Made by a program: the position numbers and the translations under genes. A stretch of DNA of 64,000 bases from Mycolicibacterium vinylchloridicum. GTDB lineage: Bacteria > Actinomycetota > Actinomycetes > Mycobacteriales > Mycobacteriaceae. Where the stretch lies: assembly GCF_013404075.1 (NCBI RefSeq), contig NZ_JACBJQ010000013.1:1-64000 (forward strand), in the 5' to 3' direction. The notes under the pieces are model-generated. The model was not told the origin of the DNA, searched no databases, and was given only the letters and a program-made list of their open reading frames with translations. How positions within the stretch are numbered: position 1 is the first letter of the stretch; every line of letters begins with the position of its first letter. Shown here piece after piece: positions 43,944 through 56,264 of the stretch.

Positions 43944-45158
43944 ATGTCCGGAGTTTTCGCGCGGCTGGTGGGCCAAAGCGCCGTGGAATCAGAGCTCGTC
44001 GGCGCCGCACGGGCGGCGCGGGGTGATTCCGCTCACGATGGCCTCGCCACCGGGACCATGACGCATGCCTGGCTGATCACCGGTCCGCCCGGATCGGGGC
44101 GCTCGGTGGCCGCGCAGTGCTTCGCGGCGGCCCTGCAGTGCACCGCTGACGGCACGCCGGGGTGCGGGGAGTGCCGGTCCTGCACGACGACGATGGCGGG
44201 CACCCACGGCGACGTCCGGCGCATCATCCCCGAGGGTCTGTCGATCGGTGTCGACGAGATGCGCAACATCGTGCAGATCGCTTCGCGACGGCCGAGTACC
44301 GGCCGCTGGCAGATCGTCGTGATCGAGGACGCCGACCGGCTCACCGAGGGTGCGGCCAACGCCCTGCTCAAGGTCGTGGAGGAGCCGCCGCCGTCGACGG
44401 TGTTCCTGCTGTGCGCACCGTCGGTCGATCCCGAGGACATCGCGATCACCCTGCGGTCCCGGTGCCGGCATGTGGCGCTGGTGACGCCGCCGACTGATGC
44501 GATCGCGCAGGTGCTGATCGACAACGACGGCCTGTCCCCCGAGGACGCGCAGTGGGCGGCCTCGGTCAGCGGCGGTCACGTCGGGCGGGCGCGGCGGCTG
44601 GCCACCGATTCCGCTGCCCGCGACCGCCGCACTCGCGCGCTCGGGCTGGCCCGGGATGCCGCCACGCCGTCGCGGGCATACGCGGCGGCAGAAGAGCTCG
44701 TGGCCACCGCGGAAGCCGAGGCCAAGGCGCTCAATGCCGGTCGCGACGAGGTCGAGGCCGAGGAGCTGAAGACCGCTCTGGGTGCCGGCGGCACCGGCAA
44801 GGGCACCGCGGGCACGCTGCGCGGAGCCACCGGGGCGATCCGAGACCTCGAGAAGCGGCAGAAATCGCGCCAGACCCGGGCCTCGCGTGATGCCCTGGAT
44901 CGGGCGCTGATCGACTTGGCGATGTACTTCCGGGACGCGCTGATGGTGGCCAACGGCGCCGCGACGGTGGTTCCCAATCATCCCGACATGGCCGAACGGG
45001 TGGCGGCCATGGCGGCGCACGCGTCGCCGGAGCGGCTGCTGCGCTGTATCGAGGCGGTCCTGGCGTGCCGGGAGGCGCTGGCGACAAACGTCAAACCCAA
45101 GTTCGCGGTCGATGCACTGGTGGCGACCGTGGGTCAAGCACTCCGTTCAGACCTGTAG
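43944..45158 (+). CDS. holB: DNA polymerase III subunit delta'
   Basis: The 404-residue clamp-loader subunit has an AAA+ core: GPPGSGRSV (modified P-loop), zinc-binding cysteines CTADGTPGCGECRSC, IEDADRLTEGAANALLKVVEEPP, and the SRC motif LRSRCRH. ATG 43944 (MSGVFARLVGQ) is chosen over GTG 43932 as it gives the usual head. It matches Rv3644c. A helical C-terminal collar domain follows. tRNA-Thr is 28 bp downstream on the same strand. Confidence 0.93.
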   Translation: MSGVFARLVGQSAVESELVGAARAARGDSAHDGLATGTMTHAWLITGPPGSGRSVAAQCFAAALQCTADGTPGCGECRSCTTTMAGTHGDVRRIIPEGLSIGVDEMRNIVQIASRRPSTGRWQIVVIEDADRLTEGAANALLKVVEEPPPSTVFLLCAPSVDPEDIAITLRSRCRHVALVTPPTDAIAQVLIDNDGLSPEDAQWAASVSGGHVGRARRLATDSAARDRRTRALGLARDAATPSRAYAAAEELVATAEAEAKALNAGRDEVEAEELKTALGAGGTGKGTAGTLRGATGAIRDLEKRQKSRQTRASRDALDRALIDLAMYFRDALMVANGAATVVPNHPDMAERVAAMAAHASPERLLRCIEAVLACREALATNVKPKFAVDALVATVGQALRSDL

Positions 45159-45186
45159 ACTCACTGCTCGGTCCTCACGGGGCCGC

Positions 45187-45259
45187 GCCACCTTAGCTCA
45201 GTCGGTAGAGCGATTCACTCGTAATGAATAGGTCAGGAGTTCGATTCTCCTAGGTGGCT
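45187..45259 (+). tRNA. tRNA-Thr (anticodon CGT)
   Basis: Acceptor GCCACCT/AGGTGGC, D-stem GCTC/GAGC, anticodon stem ATTCA/TGAAT with loop CTCGTAA (anticodon CGT, codon ACG), T-stem AGGAG/CTCCT with loop TTCGATT. All stems are complete; CCA is not encoded. It sits directly after holB. Confidence 0.96.
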
Positions 45260-45262
45260 CCG

Positions 45263-45628
45263 CTATGCCTTGCCGAGTTCCTCGGCGGCGATATTGCGCG
45301 CCGTGGCGGCCGCCGGGAAACCGGCGTAGCCGCTGGAGTGGTAGATGACCTCGGCGATCTCGTCCTCGGTCAATCCGTTCTGCTTGGCGATGCGGAAGTG
45401 GGCCTTCATCTCGTCGCCCGCCCGCAGCGCGATCAGGATGCCCAGCGTCACCAGGCTGCGGTCCCGGCGGCTGAGCCCGTCGCGGGTCCACAGCTTGCCG
45501 AACACGCTCTCGACTCCGATCTCCATCAGTTCCGGGGCGAAGCCGCCGAATTCGACGTCGCCGTCGGGCAGTGTGCCGGGCAGCATCTCCCGGAAAACAC
45601 GTAGACCATCCTCACGCAAGTTAGACAT
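45263..45628 (-). CDS. Carboxymuconolactone decarboxylase-family protein
   Basis: A 121-residue all-helical protein with the CMD pattern: LWTRDGLSRRDRSLVTLGILIALRAGDEMKAHFRIAKQNG and EIAEVIYHSSGYAGFPAA. It resembles PcaC gamma-carboxymuconolactone decarboxylase rather than AhpD, since the CxxC is absent. Without other protocatechuate genes nearby, the real substrate is open. It ends three bases past the tRNA-Thr 3' end on the opposite strand. Confidence 0.82.
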   Translation of the reverse strand: MSNLREDGLRVFREMLPGTLPDGDVEFGGFAPELMEIGVESVFGKLWTRDGLSRRDRSLVTLGILIALRAGDEMKAHFRIAKQNGLTEDEIAEVIYHSSGYAGFPAAATARNIAAEELGKA

Positions 45629-45704
45629 GCAAACTACTTTGGCACATCGCGGGTCGGCGAGAGTAACGCCAGGGCGAAAAATGAGCCCTGGCGGCGCCGT
45701 GGCG

Positions 45705-48803
<3,099 letters not shown>

Positions 48804-48807
<4 letters not shown>

Positions 48808-49523
48808 CGGCGCATCCTTCCGCGCAGGAACCCGTCGAAGACGATGTTCACCCCGTTCAGCAGCGGCTGGCCCTTGGACATCGAGTACTCGGTGTAGAGG
48901 ATCTCGACGGGCTCTTCGGTTACCCGCCAATGGTTTTCGGCGATCAGGGTGATGAACTCGGTAGCGTGGCTCATGCCGTTCATCGTCAAGCTGAGGTTGT
49001 CGGCCACCGTCTTGTTGAACACCCGCAGCCCGTTGTGCGCGTCGGTCAGGTGCAGCCGGTGACTACTCGGGCTCAGGACGGCGGCGGTGCGCAGGATCAA
49101 CCGCTTCAGCGGCGGGGTCTGGCTGACGGTGCCGCCGGCGAAGCGGGTGCCGATGACGATGTCGACGTCACCCTTGGCCAGCCGGTCGATCATCACGACG
49201 ACGTCCTTGACGCGGTGCTGTCCGTCGGCGTCGAACGTGACGAACACCGCGGCGCCGGGTTGGCTGCGGGCGTACTCCACACCGGTCTGGATGGCGGCGC
49301 CCTGCCCGAGATTCACCGGATGGCGCACCACATGGGCGCCCGCGCGCAGCGCGATATCGGAGGTGTCGTCCCGGCTGCCGTCGTCGACGCACACCACATG
49401 GTCGAAGACTCCGCGCAGGTCGGCTATGACGTCGCCGATGACCTTCGCTTCGTTGAACGCCGGCACGATGATCCAGGCGTCGGGGTAGGGCGTGTCGATG
49501 TCCACAAGGTACACGCCAAGCAT
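48804..49523 (-). CDS. ppgS: Polyprenyl-phosphate N-acetylgalactosaminyl synthase (GT2)
   Basis: The 239-residue GT2 enzyme of the DPM1 type has AWIIVPAFNEAKVIGDVI, VVCVDDGSRDDT (nucleotide-sugar Asp) and FVTFDADGQH (DxD-like). In M. tuberculosis PpgS (Rv3631) makes polyprenyl-P-GalNAc, the donor for galactosamine on arabinogalactan. It is 7 bp after the flippase-like gene and coupled to the DUF2304 gene. No membrane span is present, so it depends on a membrane partner. Confidence 0.87.
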
Positions 49524-49530
49524 TGTCGGT

Positions 49531-50817
49531 TCAGCGTGCGGCGCGGGCCAGCGCCGCCAGGTGTACGACGATGCCGACCAGCGGCCCGCACAGCAGGGCC
49601 ACCACGGTGCGGTCGGTCAGGGCCATCGGCAGCGTCAACAGCACCGTGGAGGCGACGGTGGCTCCCACCCAGCCGATCGAGTAGGCCCGGTGCAGCGCCG
49701 CTGCCACGGTCGCGGCCCCGGTCACGGTCAGCAGTGCGATCGCCACCGCACCCGCGGTCAGCCAGGCCAGCAGCGGCCCGCCCGGACTGTATTCGTCGCC
49801 GAACGCGACCCGGATCAGCCATGGTCCGAGCAGCCCGGCGGCCAGCACGCCGACGGCGCCCAGCCCGACGACGACGGCCGCGGGGGCGAGCAGTGCCTTG
49901 AGGCGATGCCCGCGGTGGTCGACGAAGTGTGCGATCAGATTGCCCTGCATCGCGGTGAGCGGCACCAGCAGCGGCGCCCGCGTCAGCGTCACCGCCAGGA
50001 TCACCACGCCGCCTGCCGCGCCGAGGTCGCCGCCGGAGGTCGCCTTGAGGAGCACCGGGAAACCCATGACGAGGATGGCGCTGGCGCCGGCGGCGGCTAT
50101 CGAGTGCCCGGCCCCGCGCAAGAAGGTCGCGGTGCCGCCCGGTGTGCGCAGACCTGCCGCAGTGCGCGCACTCGGGGAGACCACCAGCAGCAGCAGCCAG
50201 CCCACCGCACCGGCCACCGTGGCCCACAGGAAACCGTCGAGGCCCCACCCGAGGGCGAATGCCACCGCGGCGACCGCCACCCGCATGACGGCGTCGATCA
50301 CCATCAGCACGCCGTATCCACCCCAGCGTCCGGTTCCGGCGAGTAGACCCAAAAGTGTTGCGTGGAGGCAGAATCCAGCCAGTCCCACGCAGAGAAGCGC
50401 TACCGACAGCGGTCGGGAGTCGCTGAACACGTGCGGCGCCCACAGCGGAGATGTACCGGCCATGGCGACGGCGGCCACCAGGCCGACACCGGTCGCCACC
50501 CGCATCGGGTGCGTGCGTGGCCCCTCGGCGATCTCGACATAGTTCGCCGACCGAACCTCCCGGGTGGCCTCTTGCAGCAGCCCGTAGGCCGCGCCGTTGA
50601 CCAACCCGAACGCTCCCCAGAACACGCCGAATACCGAGAAGCCGGCCGGATTCAGGGCACGTGCAGCCAGATAGAGCACCGCGTATCCGCACACCGCCGA
50701 AATCGCGGTTGCCGCCCCGACGCGCGCCACGCTGCTACGGGTGATCGCCCCGGTCCCCCCGATCTGGTCGGCACCGGTGGCGCTCAGCGCCTCGAAGGAG
50801 GCGCCCGCATCGGTCAC
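49531..50817 (-). CDS. Polysaccharide-export/flippase-like membrane protein (Rv3630-like)
   Basis: The 428-residue protein from GTG 50817 has about twelve hydrophobic helices (for example AATAISAVCGYAVLYLAA, SVALLCVGLAGFCLHATLLG, LLAWLTAGAVAIALLTVTGA) in the Wzx/MATE pattern. It matches Rv3630 in place beside ppgS, so moving polyprenyl-P-GalNAc or a related lipid across the membrane is a fair guess. The start overlaps the M1 peptidase stop (GTGA), tying it to the upstream peptide-synthetase genes. Confidence 0.75.
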   Translation of the reverse strand: MTDAGASFEALSATGADQIGGTGAITRSSVARVGAATAISAVCGYAVLYLAARALNPAGFSVFGVFWGAFGLVNGAAYGLLQEATREVRSANYVEIAEGPRTHPMRVATGVGLVAAVAMAGTSPLWAPHVFSDSRPLSVALLCVGLAGFCLHATLLGLLAGTGRWGGYGVLMVIDAVMRVAVAAVAFALGWGLDGFLWATVAGAVGWLLLLVVSPSARTAAGLRTPGGTATFLRGAGHSIAAAGASAILVMGFPVLLKATSGGDLGAAGGVVILAVTLTRAPLLVPLTAMQGNLIAHFVDHRGHRLKALLAPAAVVVGLGAVGVLAAGLLGPWLIRVAFGDEYSPGGPLLAWLTAGAVAIALLTVTGAATVAAALHRAYSIGWVGATVASTVLLTLPMALTDRTVVALLCGPLVGIVVHLAALARAAR

Positions 50818-52151
50818 AGCCGCGGCACCTCGGTCGAGTCCAGCCAGGCATCCCACAGCGGACGCAACGAGACGTCGGCGTAGTTGGCGGCAAGACCTTT
50901 GAAATCGTCGGTCACCACCGTGCTGTGCTTGTAGCGTTTCGTCCAATCCCGGAGCAGCGCAAAGAATTTCTCGTCACCGATGGTGCCGCGCAGCACGTGC
51001 AGGGTGAGTGCGCCGCGCTTGTAGACTCGGTCGTCGAACATGTCCCGCGGGCCCGGGTCGGACAGCAACAGATTCTGCGGCGAGTTCGCCAGCTTGGCGT
51101 GATAATGGCGGGCCCAGTGTTCGGCGGTCTGGCCGCCGGAGTTCTCCGACCACAACCATTCGGCGTAACAGGCGAATCCCTCGTGCAGCCAGATATCGCG
51201 CCAGCGGCGCACCGTCACACTGTTGCCGAACCATTGGTGTGCCAGTTCGTGGGCGATCAACCGTTCGGATCCGCGCTTGCCGTCGCAGTGGTTGGCGCCG
51301 AAGATCGAGATGCCCTGTGCCTCCAGCGGTATCTCGAGATCGTCGTCGGTCACCACCACGGTGTAGCCAGTGCTCAGCGGGTACGGCCCGAACAGTTTGA
51401 CGAACAGCTTCATCATCTGTGGCTGGCGCTCGAAGTCGTGAGCGAAGTTGGCGCGCAACCGATCTGGTAGCACAGCCTGCATCGGCACCTGAGCCTTGGG
51501 CAACTTGTTGGCGCCGTACATGCCGATCTGCAACGTCACCAGATAGGTCGACGTCGGCTCTGGCTGTTCGTAGGTCCACACCGTGTGCGCGGCGCGAACG
51601 CGGCGCGACACCAGCTCACCGTTGGCCACCGCACGGTACGGGCTGTCGGTGCTGATCTGGATGCGGTAGCTGGCCTTGGCGCTCGGGTGGTCGTCGCAGG
51701 GGAACCACGAGGCTGCTCCGTTCGGCTGCCCGGCGACCAACGCTCCGTTTGACAGCTCCTCGAAACCGACTTCGCCCCAATAGCTTCGGATGGGCCGGGG
51801 CGAGCCGCCGTAGCGGACCTGGATCGCCATCGCCGCACCGGCAGGCAGCGGCGAAGCCAGTGTGATGTGCAGCTTGCCATGTGATGTTCCGAAATGGGAT
51901 GGCCGGCGGCCGTTGACCGTCACCTTCGTCACCGCAAGCGCATCGGACAGGTCGAGCGTGAACGTCTGCAGTGAGGCCAGCGTCGCGGCGGTGATCGTGG
52001 CCGTTCCGCTCAGCCGATTGATCGCGACCTTGTATTCCAGCTCCAGCTCGTAGCGTGAGACCCGATAGCCGAAGTTGCCGTTGTGCGGCAGGTACGGGTC
52101 GATGACGGGCGGGCCGCCCTTCTTGGCGGCCTTCTTGACGGGACGTTTCAC
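50814..52151 (-). CDS. M1-family zinc metallopeptidase
   Basis: The 445-residue protein (GTG 52151) has a beta-rich N-terminal domain and a gluzincin core: HELAH (301-305) and Glu324 (WLHEGFA), that is HExxH-18-E. The usual GAMEN exopeptidase motif is replaced by LEAQGIS (276-282). It is much shorter than aminopeptidase N (about 860 residues), lacking its large C-terminal domain, and has a Lys-rich head (KRPVKKAAKKGG) with no signal peptide. It overlaps the synthetase upstream and the flippase-like gene downstream by 4 nt each. A role in cutting the synthetase's product is the likely reading. Confidence 0.86.
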   Translation of the reverse strand: MKRPVKKAAKKGGPPVIDPYLPHNGNFGYRVSRYELELEYKVAINRLSGTATITAATLASLQTFTLDLSDALAVTKVTVNGRRPSHFGTSHGKLHITLASPLPAGAAMAIQVRYGGSPRPIRSYWGEVGFEELSNGALVAGQPNGAASWFPCDDHPSAKASYRIQISTDSPYRAVANGELVSRRVRAAHTVWTYEQPEPTSTYLVTLQIGMYGANKLPKAQVPMQAVLPDRLRANFAHDFERQPQMMKLFVKLFGPYPLSTGYTVVVTDDDLEIPLEAQGISIFGANHCDGKRGSERLIAHELAHQWFGNSVTVRRWRDIWLHEGFACYAEWLWSENSGGQTAEHWARHYHAKLANSPQNLLLSDPGPRDMFDDRVYKRGALTLHVLRGTIGDEKFFALLRDWTKRYKHSTVVTDDFKGLAANYADVSLRPLWDAWLDSTEVPRL

Positions 52152-55100
52152 GCGGCGCTGCCCTCGGGTTCGCGGGCAGGCTTGTCGTCGCGTGGCTTCT
52201 TTCGTGAAAGCACCCATGGTGCAATGGGATTGCCCTGCCAGCGGGTCGACGGCGGTACCTCGTCGCCGCGCATCACCAGCGAGGCCGGGCCGACGGTGGC
52301 GCCGGCGCCGAGCTTGGCGGCTGGGAGCGCGACGCAATGCGGGCCCAGGGTGGCGCCCTCGTCGAGCACGACGGTGTCCATCCGCATGATCCGATCATGG
52401 AACAGATGCGTCTGCACCACGCAGCCGCGGTTGACGGTACTGGCGCGCTGCAACGTCACGAGGTCGGCCTCGGGCAACCAGTACGTCTCGCACCACACCC
52501 CGCGGCCGATCTTGGCCCCGAGCGCGCGTAACCACAGGTTCATCACCGGGGTGCCGCTGGCCGCGCGGGCGAACCACGGTGCGGCGACCGTTTCGACGAA
52601 CGTGTCCGACACCTCGTTGCGCCACACGAAGGATGACCACAGCGGGTGTTCTTCGGTCCGAATCCGGCCCACCACAAGCCATTTGGCGGCAACCGCGATA
52701 CCACCGGCGATCGCACCCGCCGCGAGCAGCACGAGCCCGCCGCCGAGTGCGGCCCAGCCGTAACCGAAGCGGACCGCCAGCGTCTGCAGCGATATCAGCA
52801 CCGCCACCCCGATCGCGAAGGTGACGATCACCGGGATCAGCCGGCACGTCTCGACGACGGAGCGCATGATCTTCAACCGCATCGGGGGGCTGTAGGTCAG
52901 TGCCGCGTCGGCCTCGTCGGCGTGGCGGCGCAACCGGATCGGCGGACTGCCCAGCCACGACGAACCGGCCTTCGCCTTGTACGGGGTGGCCGAGAGCACC
53001 GCGACCAGACCGTCGTCGGGCACCCGCCGGCCCGGCTGGGTGATCCCGGAGTTGCCCAGGAATGCCCGCTTGCCGACGGTGGCCTTGGCCACGTGGATCC
53101 AGCCGCCGCCGAGCTCGTAGGAGGCGACCATGGTGTCGTCGGCCAGGAACGCACCGTCCTCGACGACGGTGAACTTCGGTGTCAGCAATGCGGTCGAGAT
53201 TTCGGTGTTGCGGCCCACTTTCGCGCCGAGGAGGCGTAACCACCACGGGGTGAGCAGGCTGGCGTAGACCGGGAAGAGGTAATTGCGGGCGGCGTCCATC
53301 AGCCGTTCGGTGGCCCACAGCTGCCAGCCGACCCGGCTGCGCACCGGGTGGTAGCCCTCGCCCAGGCCGATCGCCAGGATCCGCACACCGACGACCGTGA
53401 TGGCGGCGTACACGACCAGGGAGACCAGAGCGGCCACCGGAATCCACGGCGCGGCGGCGCCGATCGCCGACAGCAGTGTCGCGCTGTGCCGCGCGGGCCA
53501 CACCAGCACGGCGAGCCCGGCCGCCAACGCCACCAATGGAACCGCACCCAGCAGCACCGACGTAACGCCGTACATCGCCACCCAGTGGGCTCGTCGCTCC
53601 GGCCGGTGCTCGGGCCACGGGTGGCGGGCCTTGCCGGATTTCACTGCCGGCGAACCTTTCCAGTACTGCCCGTTCTTGACCTTGCCGACGACGCCCGAAC
53701 CGGGTGCCACGTCGGCGTTCTTACCGATCACGGCACCGGGGAACAGCGTCGTGCGGGCGCCGATGGTGGAGTCGTTGCCGACGGTGATCGGGCCGACCTG
53801 GAAAAGGTCGCCGTCGATCCAATGCCCGGTCAGGTCGACCTCCGGTTCGATGGATACCCGGTGACCGAGCGTAAGCATCCCGGTCACCGGTGGCGCCGAG
53901 TGCAGATCCACGCCTTTGCCCACCTTGTTACCCAGCGCCCGTGCGTAATACACCAGCCATGGCGCGCCCGCGAGGTTCTCCGCACCGCTGGCATCGGCCA
54001 GCCGTTCGGCCAGCCACACCCGAAGGTGCTCCGATCCGCCGCGTCGGTAGGTGCCCTGTTCCAGACCGGACAACAACATCCGCGCGCCCAGCACAGCGAT
54101 GCCCATCCGGCCGAATGGGCTGATGAACAACACGAAGGCCACCGCCACCAGCCACCAGTTGACGGTCACCAGCCACGGCAGCGGATGCAGCGCGGCGGCC
54201 ACATTGTTGACCAGTGCCAGCCAGGTCACCCACTGCAGGCCGGTCAGCGTGGCCAGCGGCACCGACAGCAGCACCTGCGCGGCCTGCGTCGACACCGGTG
54301 TCGGCTTGACGTCGCGCGGGGTGACCACCGGTGGCGGAGCGAGTTCTTCGAGGAACTCGGCCAGCGACCCGAGCCGCGGGTGGTCGTAGAGCTGGGCCAC
54401 GGTCAGCTGCGGGTAGCGCTCACGCAGTGCGGCCACCAGCTGCGCGGCCGACAGGGAACCGCCGCCGAGGGCGAAGAAGTCTGCCTCCGGGCCGTCGACC
54501 ACCGCACCCAGCACATCGCGCCAGAGCCCGGCCAGCCAGCCCATGGTGCCGCCGAGATCCGGCTCTTGATCCTGGTAGCCCGGCGGCGGCCAGGGCAGGG
54601 CGTTGCGGTCGACCTTGCCCGACGTCCTGGTCGGCAGCTCCTCGAGCAGCACCAGTCGCGGTACCAGGGCTGCCGGCAGGCTGTCGGTGAGGTGCGCCCG
54701 GGCGGCGGCGAGGTCAAAGTTCGGGTCGGCGCTCGCGATGTACCCGACCAGCATCGGGGTGCCGCTGGCGGTGCGCCGGACCGCCGCCGCGCCGCCCCTG
54801 ACCCCGGGCAGATGGACCAGCGCCGTGTCGACCTCGCCGAGTTCGATGCGACGCCCACCGACCTTGACCTGGTCGTCGGCGCGGCCCTGGAAATACAGTC
54901 CGTCGGCCTCCAGCCGAACCAGATCACCGCTGCGGTAGGCGCGGGCCCATCCCAGCGTCGGCATCGGCGCGTACTTCTCGGCGTCCTTCTCCGGATCCAG
55001 GTAGCGGGCCAGCCCGACACCGCCGATCACGAGCTCGCCGACCTCGCCCACCGCGACCGGGGCGCCCTCTTTGTCGACGACGGCCAGGTCCCAGCCCGGC

Positions 55101-56053
55101 AGGGGTCGGCCGATGCTGACCGGGCTGCGCCCGTCGAGGCGCGCCGCGCTGGCCACCACTGTGGCTTCCGTCGGTCCGTAGGTGTTCCACACCTCGCGGC
55201 CCTCCACCGCCAGCCGCTCGGCAAGCTCGGGCGGGCAGGCTTCGCCGCCAAAGATCAACAGCCGCACCGCTTCCAGTGCCTCGGCCGGCCACAGCGACGC
55301 CAGGGTCGGCACCGTGGACACCACGGTGATGTCCCGCGACACCAACCACGGCCCGAGGTCCATGCCGCTGCGCACGAGCGCGCGCGGTGCGGGCACCAGG
55401 CAGGCGCCGTAGCGCCAGGCCAGCCACATCTCCTCGCAGGAGGCATCGAACGCCACCGACAAGCCGGCCAGTACCCGATCGCCGGGTCCGATCGGATTGT
55501 CCTGCAGAAACATTCGTGCTTCGGCGTCGACGAACGCCGCCGCGTTGCGGTGCGTCACCGCAACACCCTTGGGGGTGCCGGTGGATCCGGAGGTGAAAAT
55601 GATCCAGGCGTCGTCGCGGCCCAGGGGAGCGGTGGCGCGCCATCCGCGGGAGGACCCCGGCCCGCGGGTCAGACCCGCTTCGGTGATGATCGCGACCACC
55701 CCGGCCTCGCCGAACACCAACTGGGCCCGCTCGTCGGGGTCGTCGGCGTCCACCGGGACGTAGGCCGCGCCGGCGGCCAGCGTCGACAGGATCGCCACGT
55801 ACAGGGCGTAGCTGCCCGACGGCATCCGGATGCCGATTCGGTCGCCGCGGCCGATACCGCGCGCCGCCAGCCACTCGACGCTCTCCTCGATGTCGGCGAT
55901 CAGCTCGGCATAGGTGAGCTGCACCGCTCCGTCGTCGATCGCCGCTGCCTCCGGGAAGCGGTTGGCGGTGTCGTAGAGGATGTCGATGAGGGTGCGCGGG
56001 GGCGGCGCCTGCTCCGACAAGAGGTACTGCGGGGGAATCTCCGGCATCGCCAC
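52148..56053 (-). CDS. Pls/PosA-family non-ribosomal peptide synthetase (poly-amino-acid synthetase-like)
   Basis: The 1301-residue protein has an adenylation domain (about 20-490) with IIFTSGSTGTPKG (A3), NTYGPTEATV (A5), YRSGDLVR (A7), GRADDQVKVGGRRIELGEVD (A8) and TSGKVDRNALP (A10). A carrier domain follows with Ser533 in LGGGSLSAAQ. No condensation or thioesterase domain is present. The rest is three hexapeptide-type (left-handed-helix-like) domains (about 700-805, 930-1040, 1175-1280), separated by three pairs of membrane spans (about 600-660, 826-895, 1070-1125). This is the layout of epsilon-poly-L-lysine synthetase Pls, which joins one amino acid into a short isopeptide polymer. Residues lining the pocket suggest a basic amino acid. 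First gene of a tightly coupled run. Confidence 0.88.
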   Translation of the reverse strand: MAMPEIPPQYLLSEQAPPPRTLIDILYDTANRFPEAAAIDDGAVQLTYAELIADIEESVEWLAARGIGRGDRIGIRMPSGSYALYVAILSTLAAGAAYVPVDADDPDERAQLVFGEAGVVAIITEAGLTRGPGSSRGWRATAPLGRDDAWIIFTSGSTGTPKGVAVTHRNAAAFVDAEARMFLQDNPIGPGDRVLAGLSVAFDASCEEMWLAWRYGACLVPAPRALVRSGMDLGPWLVSRDITVVSTVPTLASLWPAEALEAVRLLIFGGEACPPELAERLAVEGREVWNTYGPTEATVVASAARLDGRSPVSIGRPLPGWDLAVVDKEGAPVAVGEVGELVIGGVGLARYLDPEKDAEKYAPMPTLGWARAYRSGDLVRLEADGLYFQGRADDQVKVGGRRIELGEVDTALVHLPGVRGGAAAVRRTASGTPMLVGYIASADPNFDLAAARAHLTDSLPAALVPRLVLLEELPTRTSGKVDRNALPWPPPGYQDQEPDLGGTMGWLAGLWRDVLGAVVDGPEADFFALGGGSLSAAQLVAALRERYPQLTVAQLYDHPRLGSLAEFLEELAPPPVVTPRDVKPTPVSTQAAQVLLSVPLATLTGLQWVTWLALVNNVAAALHPLPWLVTVNWWLVAVAFVLFISPFGRMGIAVLGARMLLSGLEQGTYRRGGSEHLRVWLAERLADASGAENLAGAPWLVYYARALGNKVGKGVDLHSAPPVTGMLTLGHRVSIEPEVDLTGHWIDGDLFQVGPITVGNDSTIGARTTLFPGAVIGKNADVAPGSGVVGKVKNGQYWKGSPAVKSGKARHPWPEHRPERRAHWVAMYGVTSVLLGAVPLVALAAGLAVLVWPARHSATLLSAIGAAAPWIPVAALVSLVVYAAITVVGVRILAIGLGEGYHPVRSRVGWQLWATERLMDAARNYLFPVYASLLTPWWLRLLGAKVGRNTEISTALLTPKFTVVEDGAFLADDTMVASYELGGGWIHVAKATVGKRAFLGNSGITQPGRRVPDDGLVAVLSATPYKAKAGSSWLGSPPIRLRRHADEADAALTYSPPMRLKIMRSVVETCRLIPVIVTFAIGVAVLISLQTLAVRFGYGWAALGGGLVLLAAGAIAGGIAVAAKWLVVGRIRTEEHPLWSSFVWRNEVSDTFVETVAAPWFARAASGTPVMNLWLRALGAKIGRGVWCETYWLPEADLVTLQRASTVNRGCVVQTHLFHDRIMRMDTVVLDEGATLGPHCVALPAAKLGAGATVGPASLVMRGDEVPPSTRWQGNPIAPWVLSRKKPRDDKPAREPEGSAA

Positions 56054-56264
56054 GAATGAGGATCCTAGGCCGCGCGGTTTACATCGGGGTGTGGGACGCG
56101 GCCGGTGCTCCGCCGCGGTTGCCCGCGTGCGCTGACCTGTTCCTGACGATGGTCGCCGGCCCGATCAACACCCGGCCGGCCGGCAGACGCTGAGGTCCAT
56201 CGCGTTCGCGTCCGCGTGAGTGGAACCATTGCCGGCCCTTCACCGTGTCCTTAGCGTGGCCGAC

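Noticed and set aside
53348..56059. Plus-strand open frame of 903 codons opposite the Pls-type synthetase
   Set aside because: It mirrors the synthetase frame, has Arg/His/Gln-rich composition without domains, and is an effect of high GC third positions.
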